From Planctomycetota bacterium (GTDB lineage Bacteria > Planctomycetota > UBA8108 > UBA1146), in assembly GCA_016776905.1 (NCBI GenBank), contig JADHSM010000018.1, positions 1-61,380 of the forward strand: a DNA stretch of 61,380 bases. Direction: 5' to 3'. Shown here piece after piece: positions 26,534 through 34,720 of this stretch; the first letter of the stretch is position 1; each line of letters opens with the position of its first letter. Both the position numbers and the translations under genes were made by a program. Below the pieces are notes generated by a model. That model was given only the letters and a program-made list of their open reading frames with translations. It had not been told where the DNA came from and made no database searches.

Positions 26534-29050
26534 CTAGTTAAATCTCTTAAATTCCTCGTCGCGGATCACAGTGATTTTGGCACTGATCAGCACGAACAGG
26601 TTTGACTGCATGCGGGATTTCCCTTTACGACCAGCAAGGAGATCTAAGATCGGCAGTCTTGAAAGTATAGGAATGCCTGCTCTGGAATCCTGAGTGATCG
26701 TTCTCTTCAAACCACCCACAAGAACGGTTCCACCGTCAGGAATGGTCACTGTCGTCTTAATGTCGGTCACGGAAAGCACTGGGAACTCGACATTCAAATT
26801 CGTCAGGCCCAATGTGAGTGTCTTAAATCGAGACGGCAACTGCACTGCGAGAGTCGGCTCGATTTCAAGAATCACGTACTTACGATCATGGCTGACCGTC
26901 GGACGTACCTGAAGTATCGATCCAGAGTTCAGAATACCAATCACAGGGTTAATCACAGGAACAACACCGGTCTGGTTGACTTCGGCGTCCTCAATGTAGG
27001 CACTTTGGTCAACGACGAGTGAGTGTGAAATCTGCGTGTTGAAAGCTGTCACTCTTGGAGCGTCCAACTTCTTGGTTCGTTGTGTCTTTTGATTCGCTTC
27101 GAGAATCGCTTCCAGTGCATAACTATCCAGCACGTTGTACTGGAGAGCGAATCCACCGGTATCAGAAAGATTGAACGGTGACACGGATGATCCGAGAGGC
27201 AATGAGAACGCATTATAAACGGCAGCACGAACATCGATCTCACCCTGCGCGTCTACGATCTCGAATCCTGATGCAATTTGGGTACCCGCTCCGTCAATGT
27301 CATTGATGGGGTTTGGTAAGTTTGAGTTGAAGGGGTTTCCGTAATCCACTCCGATCGACTCCAAGAAGTTATCCTGAAGATCGATAAAGCGACTTTCCAC
27401 CGTCACCATCACTCCAGTTGATTTACGCAAAGCGTCGAGCAACTGGATCAGTTTACGGTGATTATTAAGCGTGGTATTGGCAACAAGTTTACCATTCTGG
27501 AACTTGACGGCTTCACCATCTGACTCGCCATCGTCTCCGTAAAGAGCAGCAATGACAAGTTCCACTAAGATATCGCTGTCGAGTGTCGTCTCCTGAGAAT
27601 CTTCTTCTCCACCAATGTCGAACAAGCCGCCGGCTCCTCCTTCAGCTCCATCCTGGCTCGATTGAAGAGCCAGCTTTGGAGCACGGAAGTCGGGTTTGTC
27701 CTTAGTGATGTCTGACACTTCATAAAACTCAAGGAAGATGTCATTTCTCACAGAATCAGAAGGCCCGATGAGAACGGCTCCCGAACGAATGATGTATGAG
27801 AATGGAGGATCATTACCTTGCAGCACTAGGTTCAGAACGTTTTCCAATGGAAGATCTGAAACTTCTGCCAAACGAACTGTTCCATCTCCGCCTTCGAGGG
27901 AGTCAGAAGCTTCCTTGGTCAGCACGAAATTAATTCCAGAAAGATCTCTCAGGAACTGAATGACCTGCTCAAAGGGCTCGTCTTCAAACTCAACGCTGGC
28001 CACACGAACCTTGAGTCGTGAACGAATCGTTTTCTCCTGCACACTCTCTACAGCAGAAAGGCGATCTTCAAGACTCTGCTCCTGACGTGAGATCCTCAAC
28101 CACTCTTCACGAGATGGAAAGTTGAAGATGTCTGTGTAAGGAATCTCAGACTCTAGCTGACTCAAGAAGGTGCGATCCCACTCCAAAGTGGTCTGAAGCC
28201 CCGTATCGAGAATCTCGTAGAGATGACGGAGTTCAGCCGCTTCACGGCGAAGAGCTCTGACGTCTTTGCGGGAAGGATCCAATTGAAGAACCTCGTCGCA
28301 AAGAGTAATCACTCGCTCATATTCACGCTCAGAGAAGAGACGACGTGCTTGGCGGAGGATTTCATTGATCCGGTTTTGGACGAATGAAACGGAACGAGAC
28401 ATCTCGGCTTCTGCTTCCGAGAGGATTCTCATCTCGCGCTCACGCTTTTCCGCAGCCGCAAAGTCATTTTGCTGGCGGATCGATTCTTCCTTCGACTGAC
28501 GTGCACGATTTTGTTGATCGCTCAGATCGTAATCGAATGGGAACCAACGAATGCGCTCCAAGACTTGATCAAAGATGGAGATGGCTTTATCGAAGTTCGC
28601 ATCGTCAATGGCACGACGACCGGAAAGGTATAACCGTTCCAGTTCGAATACGTCTTGCTGAAGACGAATACTCTTCTCGTCCACCATGCGGCGCTGAAGA
28701 TCTCGAATGTCTCCACTTCGATCACTGAGCAACATCAGAACAGTATCGAGAAGTTCTCGAGCGTTCGTGTTACTCGGATCAAGGCGAACCGCTTCTTGAA
28801 GCTTTTCCTCAGCTTCAATGTAGCGCAATTCGTTGATCAGTTTCTGAGCAGCATTCACAGCTTGCTTCGCAGAGCCAGACCTGGCTTGGTTCTCCAGATT
28901 GACGTCCCGAATCAAGCCATCCACACCCACTTCTTGGGCAATGGCCGGCTGTGCGGCGACGCAGAGGAGCAACAGGGCCATGGCTACGGTAGAGAATGGT
29001 ATTCTCGCCATGACATTTTTCAGCACAGGCTCCCGGAGGGTTATCGACAT
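26534..29050 (-). CDS. Secretin A: TPR-secretin outer-membrane channel (Amuc_1098-like)
   Basis: 838 residues from the ATG at 29050, which has AAGGAGAG just upstream; longer in-frame starts add a Lys/Ser-rich tail that hides the signal peptide (about 14-39, ending PAIAQ). Order of domains: TPR/coiled-coil (about 45-300), STN/N0-like domain (VEFEDEPFEQVIQFLRDLSG, about 350-430), acidic Gly-rich insert (about 480-500), N-domain (GKLVANTTLNNHRKLIQLLD), secretin domain with VTIPDGGTVLVGG near the C-terminus. It follows PilMN/PilO-like genes as PilQ does in type IV pilus operons. Unlike secretin B it has no lipobox. It should form the outer-membrane ring of the machine. Confidence 0.9.
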   Translation of the reverse strand: MSITLREPVLKNVMARIPFSTVAMALLLLCVAAQPAIAQEVGVDGLIRDVNLENQARSGSAKQAVNAAQKLINELRYIEAEEKLQEAVRLDPSNTNARELLDTVLMLLSDRSGDIRDLQRRMVDEKSIRLQQDVFELERLYLSGRRAIDDANFDKAISIFDQVLERIRWFPFDYDLSDQQNRARQSKEESIRQQNDFAAAEKREREMRILSEAEAEMSRSVSFVQNRINEILRQARRLFSEREYERVITLCDEVLQLDPSRKDVRALRREAAELRHLYEILDTGLQTTLEWDRTFLSQLESEIPYTDIFNFPSREEWLRISRQEQSLEDRLSAVESVQEKTIRSRLKVRVASVEFEDEPFEQVIQFLRDLSGINFVLTKEASDSLEGGDGTVRLAEVSDLPLENVLNLVLQGNDPPFSYIIRSGAVLIGPSDSVRNDIFLEFYEVSDITKDKPDFRAPKLALQSSQDGAEGGAGGLFDIGGEEDSQETTLDSDILVELVIAALYGDDGESDGEAVKFQNGKLVANTTLNNHRKLIQLLDALRKSTGVMVTVESRFIDLQDNFLESIGVDYGNPFNSNLPNPINDIDGAGTQIASGFEIVDAQGEIDVRAAVYNAFSLPLGSSVSPFNLSDTGGFALQYNVLDSYALEAILEANQKTQRTKKLDAPRVTAFNTQISHSLVVDQSAYIEDAEVNQTGVVPVINPVIGILNSGSILQVRPTVSHDRKYVILEIEPTLAVQLPSRFKTLTLGLTNLNVEFPVLSVTDIKTTVTIPDGGTVLVGGLKRTITQDSRAGIPILSRLPILDLLAGRKGKSRMQSNLFVLISAKITVIRDEEFKRFN

Positions 29051-29215
29051 CGATCTCTCCTTGCTTTTCGTTTCTCGAGATTCACTCATGAGTGATTCGT
29101 GTTTCTTCTTGGATGCCCACCTAGGGTCATCCGCCGATTTTTTGCTTTTCAAATTCTTCCGAAGAAACTATCTCCGGAACAGGCCTGAGGTCCACCGGGA
29201 CCGAGACCTTTTTTA

Positions 29216-30328
29216 TCAGCGATCGTCTCCGCCAAATAGACCCCCACCCGATGGGCGCTTCTTTTTGGCTTTGGCGGGCTGACTTTCCTCTACCGACTCC
29301 GGTTCACTTCCGGTTTCGTCGGATTCATCTTCGTCCCCACCCGATTCAGCAGGATCACTATCAAAGTTATCCCAACCACTCGGAGTCAAGGACAGCGGTA
29401 CGTCATTATTTTTGAGGTAACTTCTTTTTCCTTTTGAATTCCTCAGCACCACGACACGACCATCTGCAGTGTCCTGGATTCGTTCAAGAGCGAAGCCAGT
29501 ACCAAAGAGGTCATCCCCTTTTTCACCAGCAGCAGGCTCTGTCACAACTTTTGCGGATTTCTTGGAGGAACCAGAATCCCATTCCCAACTCGAATACTGA
29601 ATCGTGGCACGCCCAGGAAGGAATTGGCCTGAAGAATCAAGGCGACCCACCTGTGCTCCACTGACCTTCCAGGCCATGTCTGCAGGCATCAAGACTGATC
29701 CGGTCGCGACTGATTCCTGCTGATGAGATCCATCTTGCGGAAATGCCATTTGATCCGGCCCCGTCGAGGCTTTCGTGACGATACGGTAACTGTATTCGCG
29801 ACCCACTTCTAACTGGTTTGCCTTAATCGAAAAGGCAGCCCCTGAACCGAAATTCGAGAGATTGGTCACTTTAGCCCAATCCATATCTCCCGTCTTCATT
29901 TCGAGAGCACAAGAAGCGATCTCGCAATTCGTGAAGAGAGAATGACGTCCCGTAATCTCGTGGTAAGTCGCTTTTGAATCCGCATCTCTGATCACCTGCA
30001 CACCCGAAATGTAAGCAGGCTCTATTGTCGGAGGAATCATAATGATTCTCTTGAGAACATCGAGCCTGGCAGGTTTGCGATAGAATGCCCACTCGGGGAT
30101 ACTCGCTTCCCCACTGATATCGTAAGCACTGAGAACTTCGTTGTGTACTTGAGGAATACTCAAGTCACCAAAGTCTTGGTTATCTCTATTCAGCTCAATC
30201 TTCTCGTTCGCCTTACTGATTTTGGAAGAGTATTCACTTCCAGGATCACTCACCAGGAAAGGAAAAGTGAAACCCACCAAAAGAAGCAAAGAAACGACAG
30301 CGATAGTGATTTTATCTATGTTTTGCAT
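29216..30328 (-). CDS. Bitopic periplasmic protein of the pilus-like locus (PilP or Amuc_1099 position)
   Basis: 370 residues. One N-terminal membrane helix (about 7-27, ITIAVVSLLLLVGFTFPFL), then a mixed alpha/beta periplasmic region containing a fibronectin-like stretch (YSYRIVTKAS). The C-terminal 60 residues are acidic then basic and Gly-rich (DEDESDETGSEPESVEE, KAKKKRP, GGGLFGGDD), likely disordered. No family is recognised with certainty. It sits between the PilO-like gene (3 bp gap) and secretin A, where PilP links platform and secretin, and where Amuc_1099 sits in Akkermansia. A tether role is an inference from position. Confidence 0.75.
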   Translation of the reverse strand: MQNIDKITIAVVSLLLLVGFTFPFLVSDPGSEYSSKISKANEKIELNRDNQDFGDLSIPQVHNEVLSAYDISGEASIPEWAFYRKPARLDVLKRIIMIPPTIEPAYISGVQVIRDADSKATYHEITGRHSLFTNCEIASCALEMKTGDMDWAKVTNLSNFGSGAAFSIKANQLEVGREYSYRIVTKASTGPDQMAFPQDGSHQQESVATGSVLMPADMAWKVSGAQVGRLDSSGQFLPGRATIQYSSWEWDSGSSKKSAKVVTEPAAGEKGDDLFGTGFALERIQDTADGRVVVLRNSKGKRSYLKNNDVPLSLTPSGWDNFDSDPAESGGDEDESDETGSEPESVEESQPAKAKKKRPSGGGLFGGDDR

Positions 30329-30331
30329 CGA

Positions 30332-31159
30332 CTAGCCCCGTTCCTCTTCAGAAGGTTCCATGACGGCTCCCTCGTGGACTTCCATCTTCAACATCAGGAA
30401 GACAGCAGGCTCTGATCGATCCACGTCTTCCTTTTTCATTTCTTCCACGATATCAAACAAGAGTTGGCTCCTGTCCTTCGTCACGACCAACTGATCGATC
30501 GAATAATCAATGAAAGTATGCTTTAAAATCTGGTCGACAAAGGAAACCGACTTACTTGCTGGAATGCGCAGTTTTAAGACAACCGGAAAACTTTCCGAAT
30601 CAACATTCTTGTTACGAGCAGACCGGCCTGACTTCTTGTCCACGAGAAGTTCGACGATCGAAGTCCCGCGAGTATTGACAATGAGGTCAACCAAATGAAA
30701 CTGAACTTTCCAACGACGTTCGTAGTTGACGATCTCATCGACATTCGAGATGTCTTCCTGGATCTCAAATGGCAGTTCTGCATCATCCGCTAGCCCAGCA
30801 TGACGACGGTATTTCTTCACAAGGAAATCGAAATCGTCTCTATACCGGGTAGACCAGCCACTGAGATCGTCGCTCGCTCCTTCTTCGAAGCGGAACTTAC
30901 GACTCGTGTAGAACTCCTCAGCACGATCGATCTCTTTTTTCCAACTTTGAAGAAACTCTTCTTCCTTATTGATCAACCTCTGCGTGGGAAGGTCCCGATC
31001 TGTTCTCTTTGAAAACTTATCGAGAGTCCGATGCTTACTTTTAAGATCAGCGGAAACGGAGTCATAAGCCTGCATTTTGGGTAAGACCAAAAGTACGAAC
31101 AAGATGACCCATCCCAGAAGGATTCCACCCAGAATAGACCAGAAGACTTTGTCACTCAT
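30332..31159 (-). CDS. PilO-like inner-membrane platform protein
   Basis: 275 residues from the ATG at 31159, preceded by a run of seven G and located 10 bp after the PilMN stop; upstream in-frame starts lie inside pilMN. One membrane helix (about 7-29, ILLGWVILFVLLVLP), a coiled-coil stretch (about 35-90), and a C-terminal alpha/beta domain (about 130-255). Topology and size match PilO/GspM-type proteins and Amuc_1100, whose fold is PilO-like. Sequence similarity is low, as usual for this family, so the call rests on topology and position between PilMN and the secretin. Confidence 0.75.
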   Translation of the reverse strand: MSDKVFWSILGGILLGWVILFVLLVLPKMQAYDSVSADLKSKHRTLDKFSKRTDRDLPTQRLINKEEEFLQSWKKEIDRAEEFYTSRKFRFEEGASDDLSGWSTRYRDDFDFLVKKYRRHAGLADDAELPFEIQEDISNVDEIVNYERRWKVQFHLVDLIVNTRGTSIVELLVDKKSGRSARNKNVDSESFPVVLKLRIPASKSVSFVDQILKHTFIDYSIDQLVVTKDRSQLLFDIVEEMKKEDVDRSEPAVFLMLKMEVHEGAVMEPSEEERG

Positions 31160-31169
31160 GTCGCCCCCC

Positions 31170-33029
31170 CTATTCTTCCCCGGCATCCGCTGCCGGAAGC
31201 GGTGGATAAATCCATGAAATCGACCATGGGAACAATGGAGTTCCGTGGTCCGCAGAACCGTCCTCGGAACCACCCCGTTGGCGGCCCGCTTTAAAGTTTT
31301 CATCTTCACTCAGCATGAGCATCGTTTCGATGCCCACTTGTCGCGACACTCTTTCGCCGAACTCAGGGGCACCAAAGGCCTCGATCAGCTTCTTTTCAAT
31401 CGGATCGACGACTTGAGCCTTGAGTTGTTGGTCATTGCTAGTGGCGTCTCCCTGGTCATAGCGGAAACCCTTGACCACAACTTGATACCGATCGTCATAG
31501 AAAAGCAGATCTGAATCGACTTTTGCACCTTTTTCAAGAACGCTACCGGTTTCAGTGACTCTGACTTTGCGGATATCAAATCCGGAAAGCCAAGTCTTCT
31601 TACTATTCAGTGATTCTTGATCGGCCTCGACACTTCCGAGAGTGCTGTCTTTTTCAGATCCATCCTCGACCTCAATACGGATCGACTCTGCCACCTGAGA
31701 GGCGTTTGGAATCGCAGCGATCAGTTCAAGAACCTGACGAGAAGCCAAACGCCCTTGTCCTCTCGACAAAAGCGTATTCGCCTTGACCTCGAGCCCGACC
31801 CTCTGGTCTTCTTGCAGGCTTTCCAGCTTCTTTTCGTTTTCTTTCAGTTGATCTACCACCGCAGCTTCGTCGAGCACCGCTTTCGCGTTGTCGATTTTCC
31901 CACCAAAGATCACCATGAAAAATGCGATCAGTATGTAGAGACCTGAAACAGCACCTAAAACTACTTTTTGCTTCTTTTTGAACTCTACGGCTTCCTGTTG
32001 CTCTTGAGGCAGGAGGTTCAGTTGAACGTCTCCTAAACCTAGAGCTTGAATACCCACGCCTATGCAGGAAGAAAAGGACTGAATCTCCTGCTGGACGATG
32101 TTGGCCTCGGGACGGATGCGTACTCGCTGCAAAGACTTAAAGACCTGCACGCGGATACGAAGGTTTTCTTCAAGAAACTTACGTAGACCCACGATTTTGC
32201 CGCTGCCACCAAAGAGGAAGAGATCCTCCACTTTGATTTCGCCAGCACGAGATTTGTAGTAACCGATAGAACGGTTGATCTCATTCACAAGGTCACGCAA
32301 CAAAGGCTGTAATACTTCGTAGATTTTGGCGGCGTGTTCTGACTTCGCAGCAGTCACCTTAAGATTTTCAGCTTCCTCTTCGGAGCAACCGAAGCGCTCC
32401 TGCAATGCTGTCGTAAAATCTTTTCCTGCAATCGGAACTGACCGGAACCAGTAACGAGAGCCGTTCACGATGACGAGGTCGGTATGGTGAGCACCTATTT
32501 CAAGCGCGACCATCGGTCGTTGAGGACGAAGATCAAACCGAATCAGATTCAGCAGACCAACGTTACCCAAAGTCAGTAGATTTATATCGAGATCTTCCTG
32601 ACCCAGGTCTTCTAACAAGTCCGACACTTCTTCGGAACGAACTGCGAAAATGCCAATCTCTTTTTCACCGTCATCGGTATCACCACATACATGGCTACCC
32701 CAGATAACGTCCTCCATCGGAAGAGGAATATTCTGCTGAGCTTCATAGCCAATCAGCTCTTCTAATTTCTTTCCGTCCACAGGTGGAACGGTAATGAAAC
32801 TTGTCAGTGCAGATCTACTTGGCAAGGCTACAGCTAATGGACCCGTAAGGTTCTGCTGTGAGGCCAAAGCGGAAATTGCTGCGCCAGCGACTTCCGGCCC
32901 TGATCCTTGGGGGTGATCGATTTTTTCGGCAGCGACAATCTCAGCTCCGTTGCCGGAACGCTGGATCTTGATCGCTTTAAGCGAAGTTCGTCCGCTATCG
33001 ATACACCAGACTTCGTCGAAGTCAGCCAT
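31170..33029 (-). CDS. pilM: PilM-PilN fusion, cytoplasmic actin-like platform protein with a membrane tail
   Basis: 619 residues from the ATG at 33029 (GAGAGAGG upstream). Residues about 1-330 are an actin/FtsA-like PilM domain: WCIDSGRTSLKAIKI (phosphate 1), MVALEIGAHHTDLVIVNG (phosphate 2), and DLFLFGGSGKIVGL (adenosine). Then comes LNLLPQE at about 335-341, the cytoplasmic motif by which PilN binds PilM, a membrane helix (about 355-375), a coiled coil and a periplasmic domain. In classical type IV pili these are two proteins; here the interacting motif and PilM are in one chain. First gene of the locus. Confidence 0.88.
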   Translation of the reverse strand: MADFDEVWCIDSGRTSLKAIKIQRSGNGAEIVAAEKIDHPQGSGPEVAGAAISALASQQNLTGPLAVALPSRSALTSFITVPPVDGKKLEELIGYEAQQNIPLPMEDVIWGSHVCGDTDDGEKEIGIFAVRSEEVSDLLEDLGQEDLDINLLTLGNVGLLNLIRFDLRPQRPMVALEIGAHHTDLVIVNGSRYWFRSVPIAGKDFTTALQERFGCSEEEAENLKVTAAKSEHAAKIYEVLQPLLRDLVNEINRSIGYYKSRAGEIKVEDLFLFGGSGKIVGLRKFLEENLRIRVQVFKSLQRVRIRPEANIVQQEIQSFSSCIGVGIQALGLGDVQLNLLPQEQQEAVEFKKKQKVVLGAVSGLYILIAFFMVIFGGKIDNAKAVLDEAAVVDQLKENEKKLESLQEDQRVGLEVKANTLLSRGQGRLASRQVLELIAAIPNASQVAESIRIEVEDGSEKDSTLGSVEADQESLNSKKTWLSGFDIRKVRVTETGSVLEKGAKVDSDLLFYDDRYQVVVKGFRYDQGDATSNDQQLKAQVVDPIEKKLIEAFGAPEFGERVSRQVGIETMLMLSEDENFKAGRQRGGSEDGSADHGTPLFPWSISWIYPPLPAADAGEE

Positions 33030-33149
33030 GAATACCTCTCTCCACCAGCACGCTTGACAATCAGGCTTGCCGGGACCCAGCAAAAAGGCTCGGTCGATCG
33101 GTTCAATTGTTTGTTCTACTCGTGTTTAGTTCTCATCAACGTCAACGAC

Positions 33150-33165
33150 TCCGAAAAGTTTCGGA
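33150..33165. promoter_or_regulatory. Inverted repeat TCCGAAA-AG-TTTCGGA
   Basis: A perfect palindrome with 7-bp arms and a 2-base centre, 121-136 bp upstream of the pilMN ATG. The form fits a dimeric-repressor operator better than a terminator (no T-run). Function is inferred only from position. Confidence 0.4.
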
Positions 33166-33250
33166 ACTCATGCGACTACAAATCCGTTGCAACTGTATGC
33201 AAGTCATTCTGTAAGCGCTTCTCAAAGAACACGACGAATCGCGCTTCACA

Positions 33251-33319
33251 TCTTTCAACAACTCTTCAACAACTCTTCAACAGATCGATACAGCAGATCG
33301 ATACAGCAGATCGTTACAA
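33251..33319. repeat. Two abutting short tandem repeats in the pilus-locus leader
   Basis: An 11-bp unit TTCAACAACTC occurs twice plus a partial third copy, followed at once by a 13-bp unit AGATCGATACAGC in two perfect copies and one diverged copy. They lie about 220-290 bp upstream of the pilMN ATG. Confidence 0.85.
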
Positions 33320-33928
33320 CATCGACAAGTACCAGTGACGAACTTTGACGACTTAAACTCAAGCAAACCATCTCGCTCGCTTCTATGAAAAAGAGCGATG
33401 CGATCGATGGGCCTGACAGCCATCAAACTTACGTTGATCCCCGAAGTCTCTGGAACGTGAAGGGCTCACAGGAATTACTTCCTGAAATGAAACAGCCGCT
33501 ATCAACTCCCCGAGAAACAGCAAGAGATCGACCTCAACATCCGAGTCCCACAAACAGTACTTCGAACACTCTGAGTACTCTGCGTAAAACTCGAAATTCA
33601 CTGCACACAATTCCTGCCATCCGCATGACCGCGAATCACCTGGAAAACGACCTCGTATCCTCTGTATTCCGTTCACCGACCCTGTTTCGATTACATGATA
33701 TGACTCATGCCCCCACGAAACTGGGAGGTGTCGGACTCATTCTTTCCTCCCCCTCTGAAAGTCGATCAAAGTCGGAACAGTTCGTCCAAGTTCGAAAGAA
33801 CCCCGTTGGGGAAGAGGGAAGTATAGATCCCTGATCCGTCGAGTCAACGTCCCGAAATGGTCTCATTTGCCATGAATCCATACCAAGAATGAATTGGGCA
33901 GTTTCACGTTCGCATTAATTTTGGTGGA

Positions 33929-34720
33929 TCACTTCAAGCCGAGTGTCTCGATGACGACCTGAAGATCTTGCCAGCATTCCGCCTTGGCTTGAGGTTGCTG
34001 AAGCAGGAATGCAGGATGGTGAGTCACGACGACAGGAACACCTTTGTAAACATGCTTTCGTCCTCTCAATCTCTTGAGCGAGGTGTCTCCCCCCGTCAAG
34101 AACTGAGCAGCAGGCTTCCCGAGCGCGACTATCATTTCAGGGTTTACTCGCTCAATTTGAGCATCTAGATAACTTCCGCAGCTTTGAACTTCCTCAGGGA
34201 GAGGGTCCCTACTCTCAGGCGGACGACATTTCAGTACGTTCGTAATGTAAACACTGTCACGAGTTAACTTCAGTCCTTGAGAGAGGATGCGATCGAGCAA
34301 CTGGCCAGATCTGCCTACGAAAGGCAAGCCCTGAAGGTCCTCTTCTTCCCCGGGAGCGTCCCCCACAAACATCAATCGAGCCGAGGGATCCCCTGACCCA
34401 AAAACCGCATTCTGACGATGCTCGCAAAGACCGCATCGCTCACAGGAGGCCACTAATTGGGATATACTGCCCAAATCGAGGTTCTCCAGTACTTCGACTG
34501 GTGGATTCCCCTCTGGAGGAGCACATCCTGCTGTTGAAGCCCCTTTCAAAGTCGAATCTTCAGGGGAATTCAGCAGGATATTTTCTTCAGAATTCTTCTC
34601 TTCGTGGGCCAAATCACCCCTGCGACGACGAATTCCCCACCCCGCCAATGCACGATCGTGCAATGAGGGATCAAACATGAGGGATGAATCGGTCCCATTT
34701 TGAGGATCTGACTCAGACAT
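33929..34720 (-). CDS. Uracil-DNA glycosylase, family 4 (iron-sulfur)
   Basis: 263 residues from the ATG at 34720 (AAAAGGG upstream), overlapping the mtaB stop by 8 bp. The conserved core starts near residue 85: ERCGLCEHRQNAVFGSGDP, then GDAPGEEEDLQGLPFVGRSG (uracil-binding motif), NVLKCRPPESRDPLPEEVQSC, and THHPAFLL near the end. Cysteines in ERC, GLC, KCRPP and QSC supply the 4Fe-4S ligands of the UDGa type. The enzyme removes uracil from DNA to start base excision repair. The 80-residue N-terminal extension is low complexity and of unknown use. Confidence 0.93.
   Translation of the reverse strand: MSESDPQNGTDSSLMFDPSLHDRALAGWGIRRRRGDLAHEEKNSEENILLNSPEDSTLKGASTAGCAPPEGNPPVEVLENLDLGSISQLVASCERCGLCEHRQNAVFGSGDPSARLMFVGDAPGEEEDLQGLPFVGRSGQLLDRILSQGLKLTRDSVYITNVLKCRPPESRDPLPEEVQSCGSYLDAQIERVNPEMIVALGKPAAQFLTGGDTSLKRLRGRKHVYKGVPVVVTHHPAFLLQQPQAKAECWQDLQVVIETLGLK

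Larger units (their letters stand above)
17866..33029 (-). other. Pilus/secretion-like locus with ExbBD motor (putative operon)
   Basis: Ten minus-strand genes with gaps of 0-165 bp and two 4-bp overlaps: PilM-PilN fusion, PilO-like, unknown bitopic protein, secretin A, TPR protein, TPR protein, ExbB, ExbD, ExbD, secretin B. It contains an inner-membrane platform, two outer-membrane rings and a proton-driven motor, but no pilin, PilB/PilT ATPase, PilC or prepilin peptidase within the window. Co-transcription is inferred from spacing. Confidence 0.65.
33030..33928 (-). other. Long non-coding leader upstream of the pilus-like locus
   Basis: About 900 bp without a convincing gene. A plus-strand frame (33385-33834) and a minus frame (33383-33676) have no family-like features, hydrophobic pattern or ribosome site. 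The region holds iterated direct repeats (33251-33319), a perfect 7-bp-arm inverted repeat (33150-33165) and a second small inverted repeat with arms CAGGAA/TTCCTG (33469-33484). It presumably carries the promoter and control sites of the PilMN operon; I could not pick a clear -35/-10 pair. Confidence 0.5.

Noticed and set aside
33251..33319. CRISPR-like array
   Set aside because: Units are 11 and 13 bp with no spacers; these are simple tandem repeats. No cas genes are present.
33383..33676. Minus-strand reading frame of 97 codons in the same leader
   Set aside because: Overlaps the previous frame, has no recognisable features and no ribosome site.
33385..33834. Plus-strand reading frame of 149 codons in the leader of the pilus-like locus
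   Set aside because: Ser/Thr/Pro/Arg-rich translation without hydrophobic core, domain or ribosome site; more like chance in AT-balanced non-coding DNA. It could be wrong if conserved in relatives.
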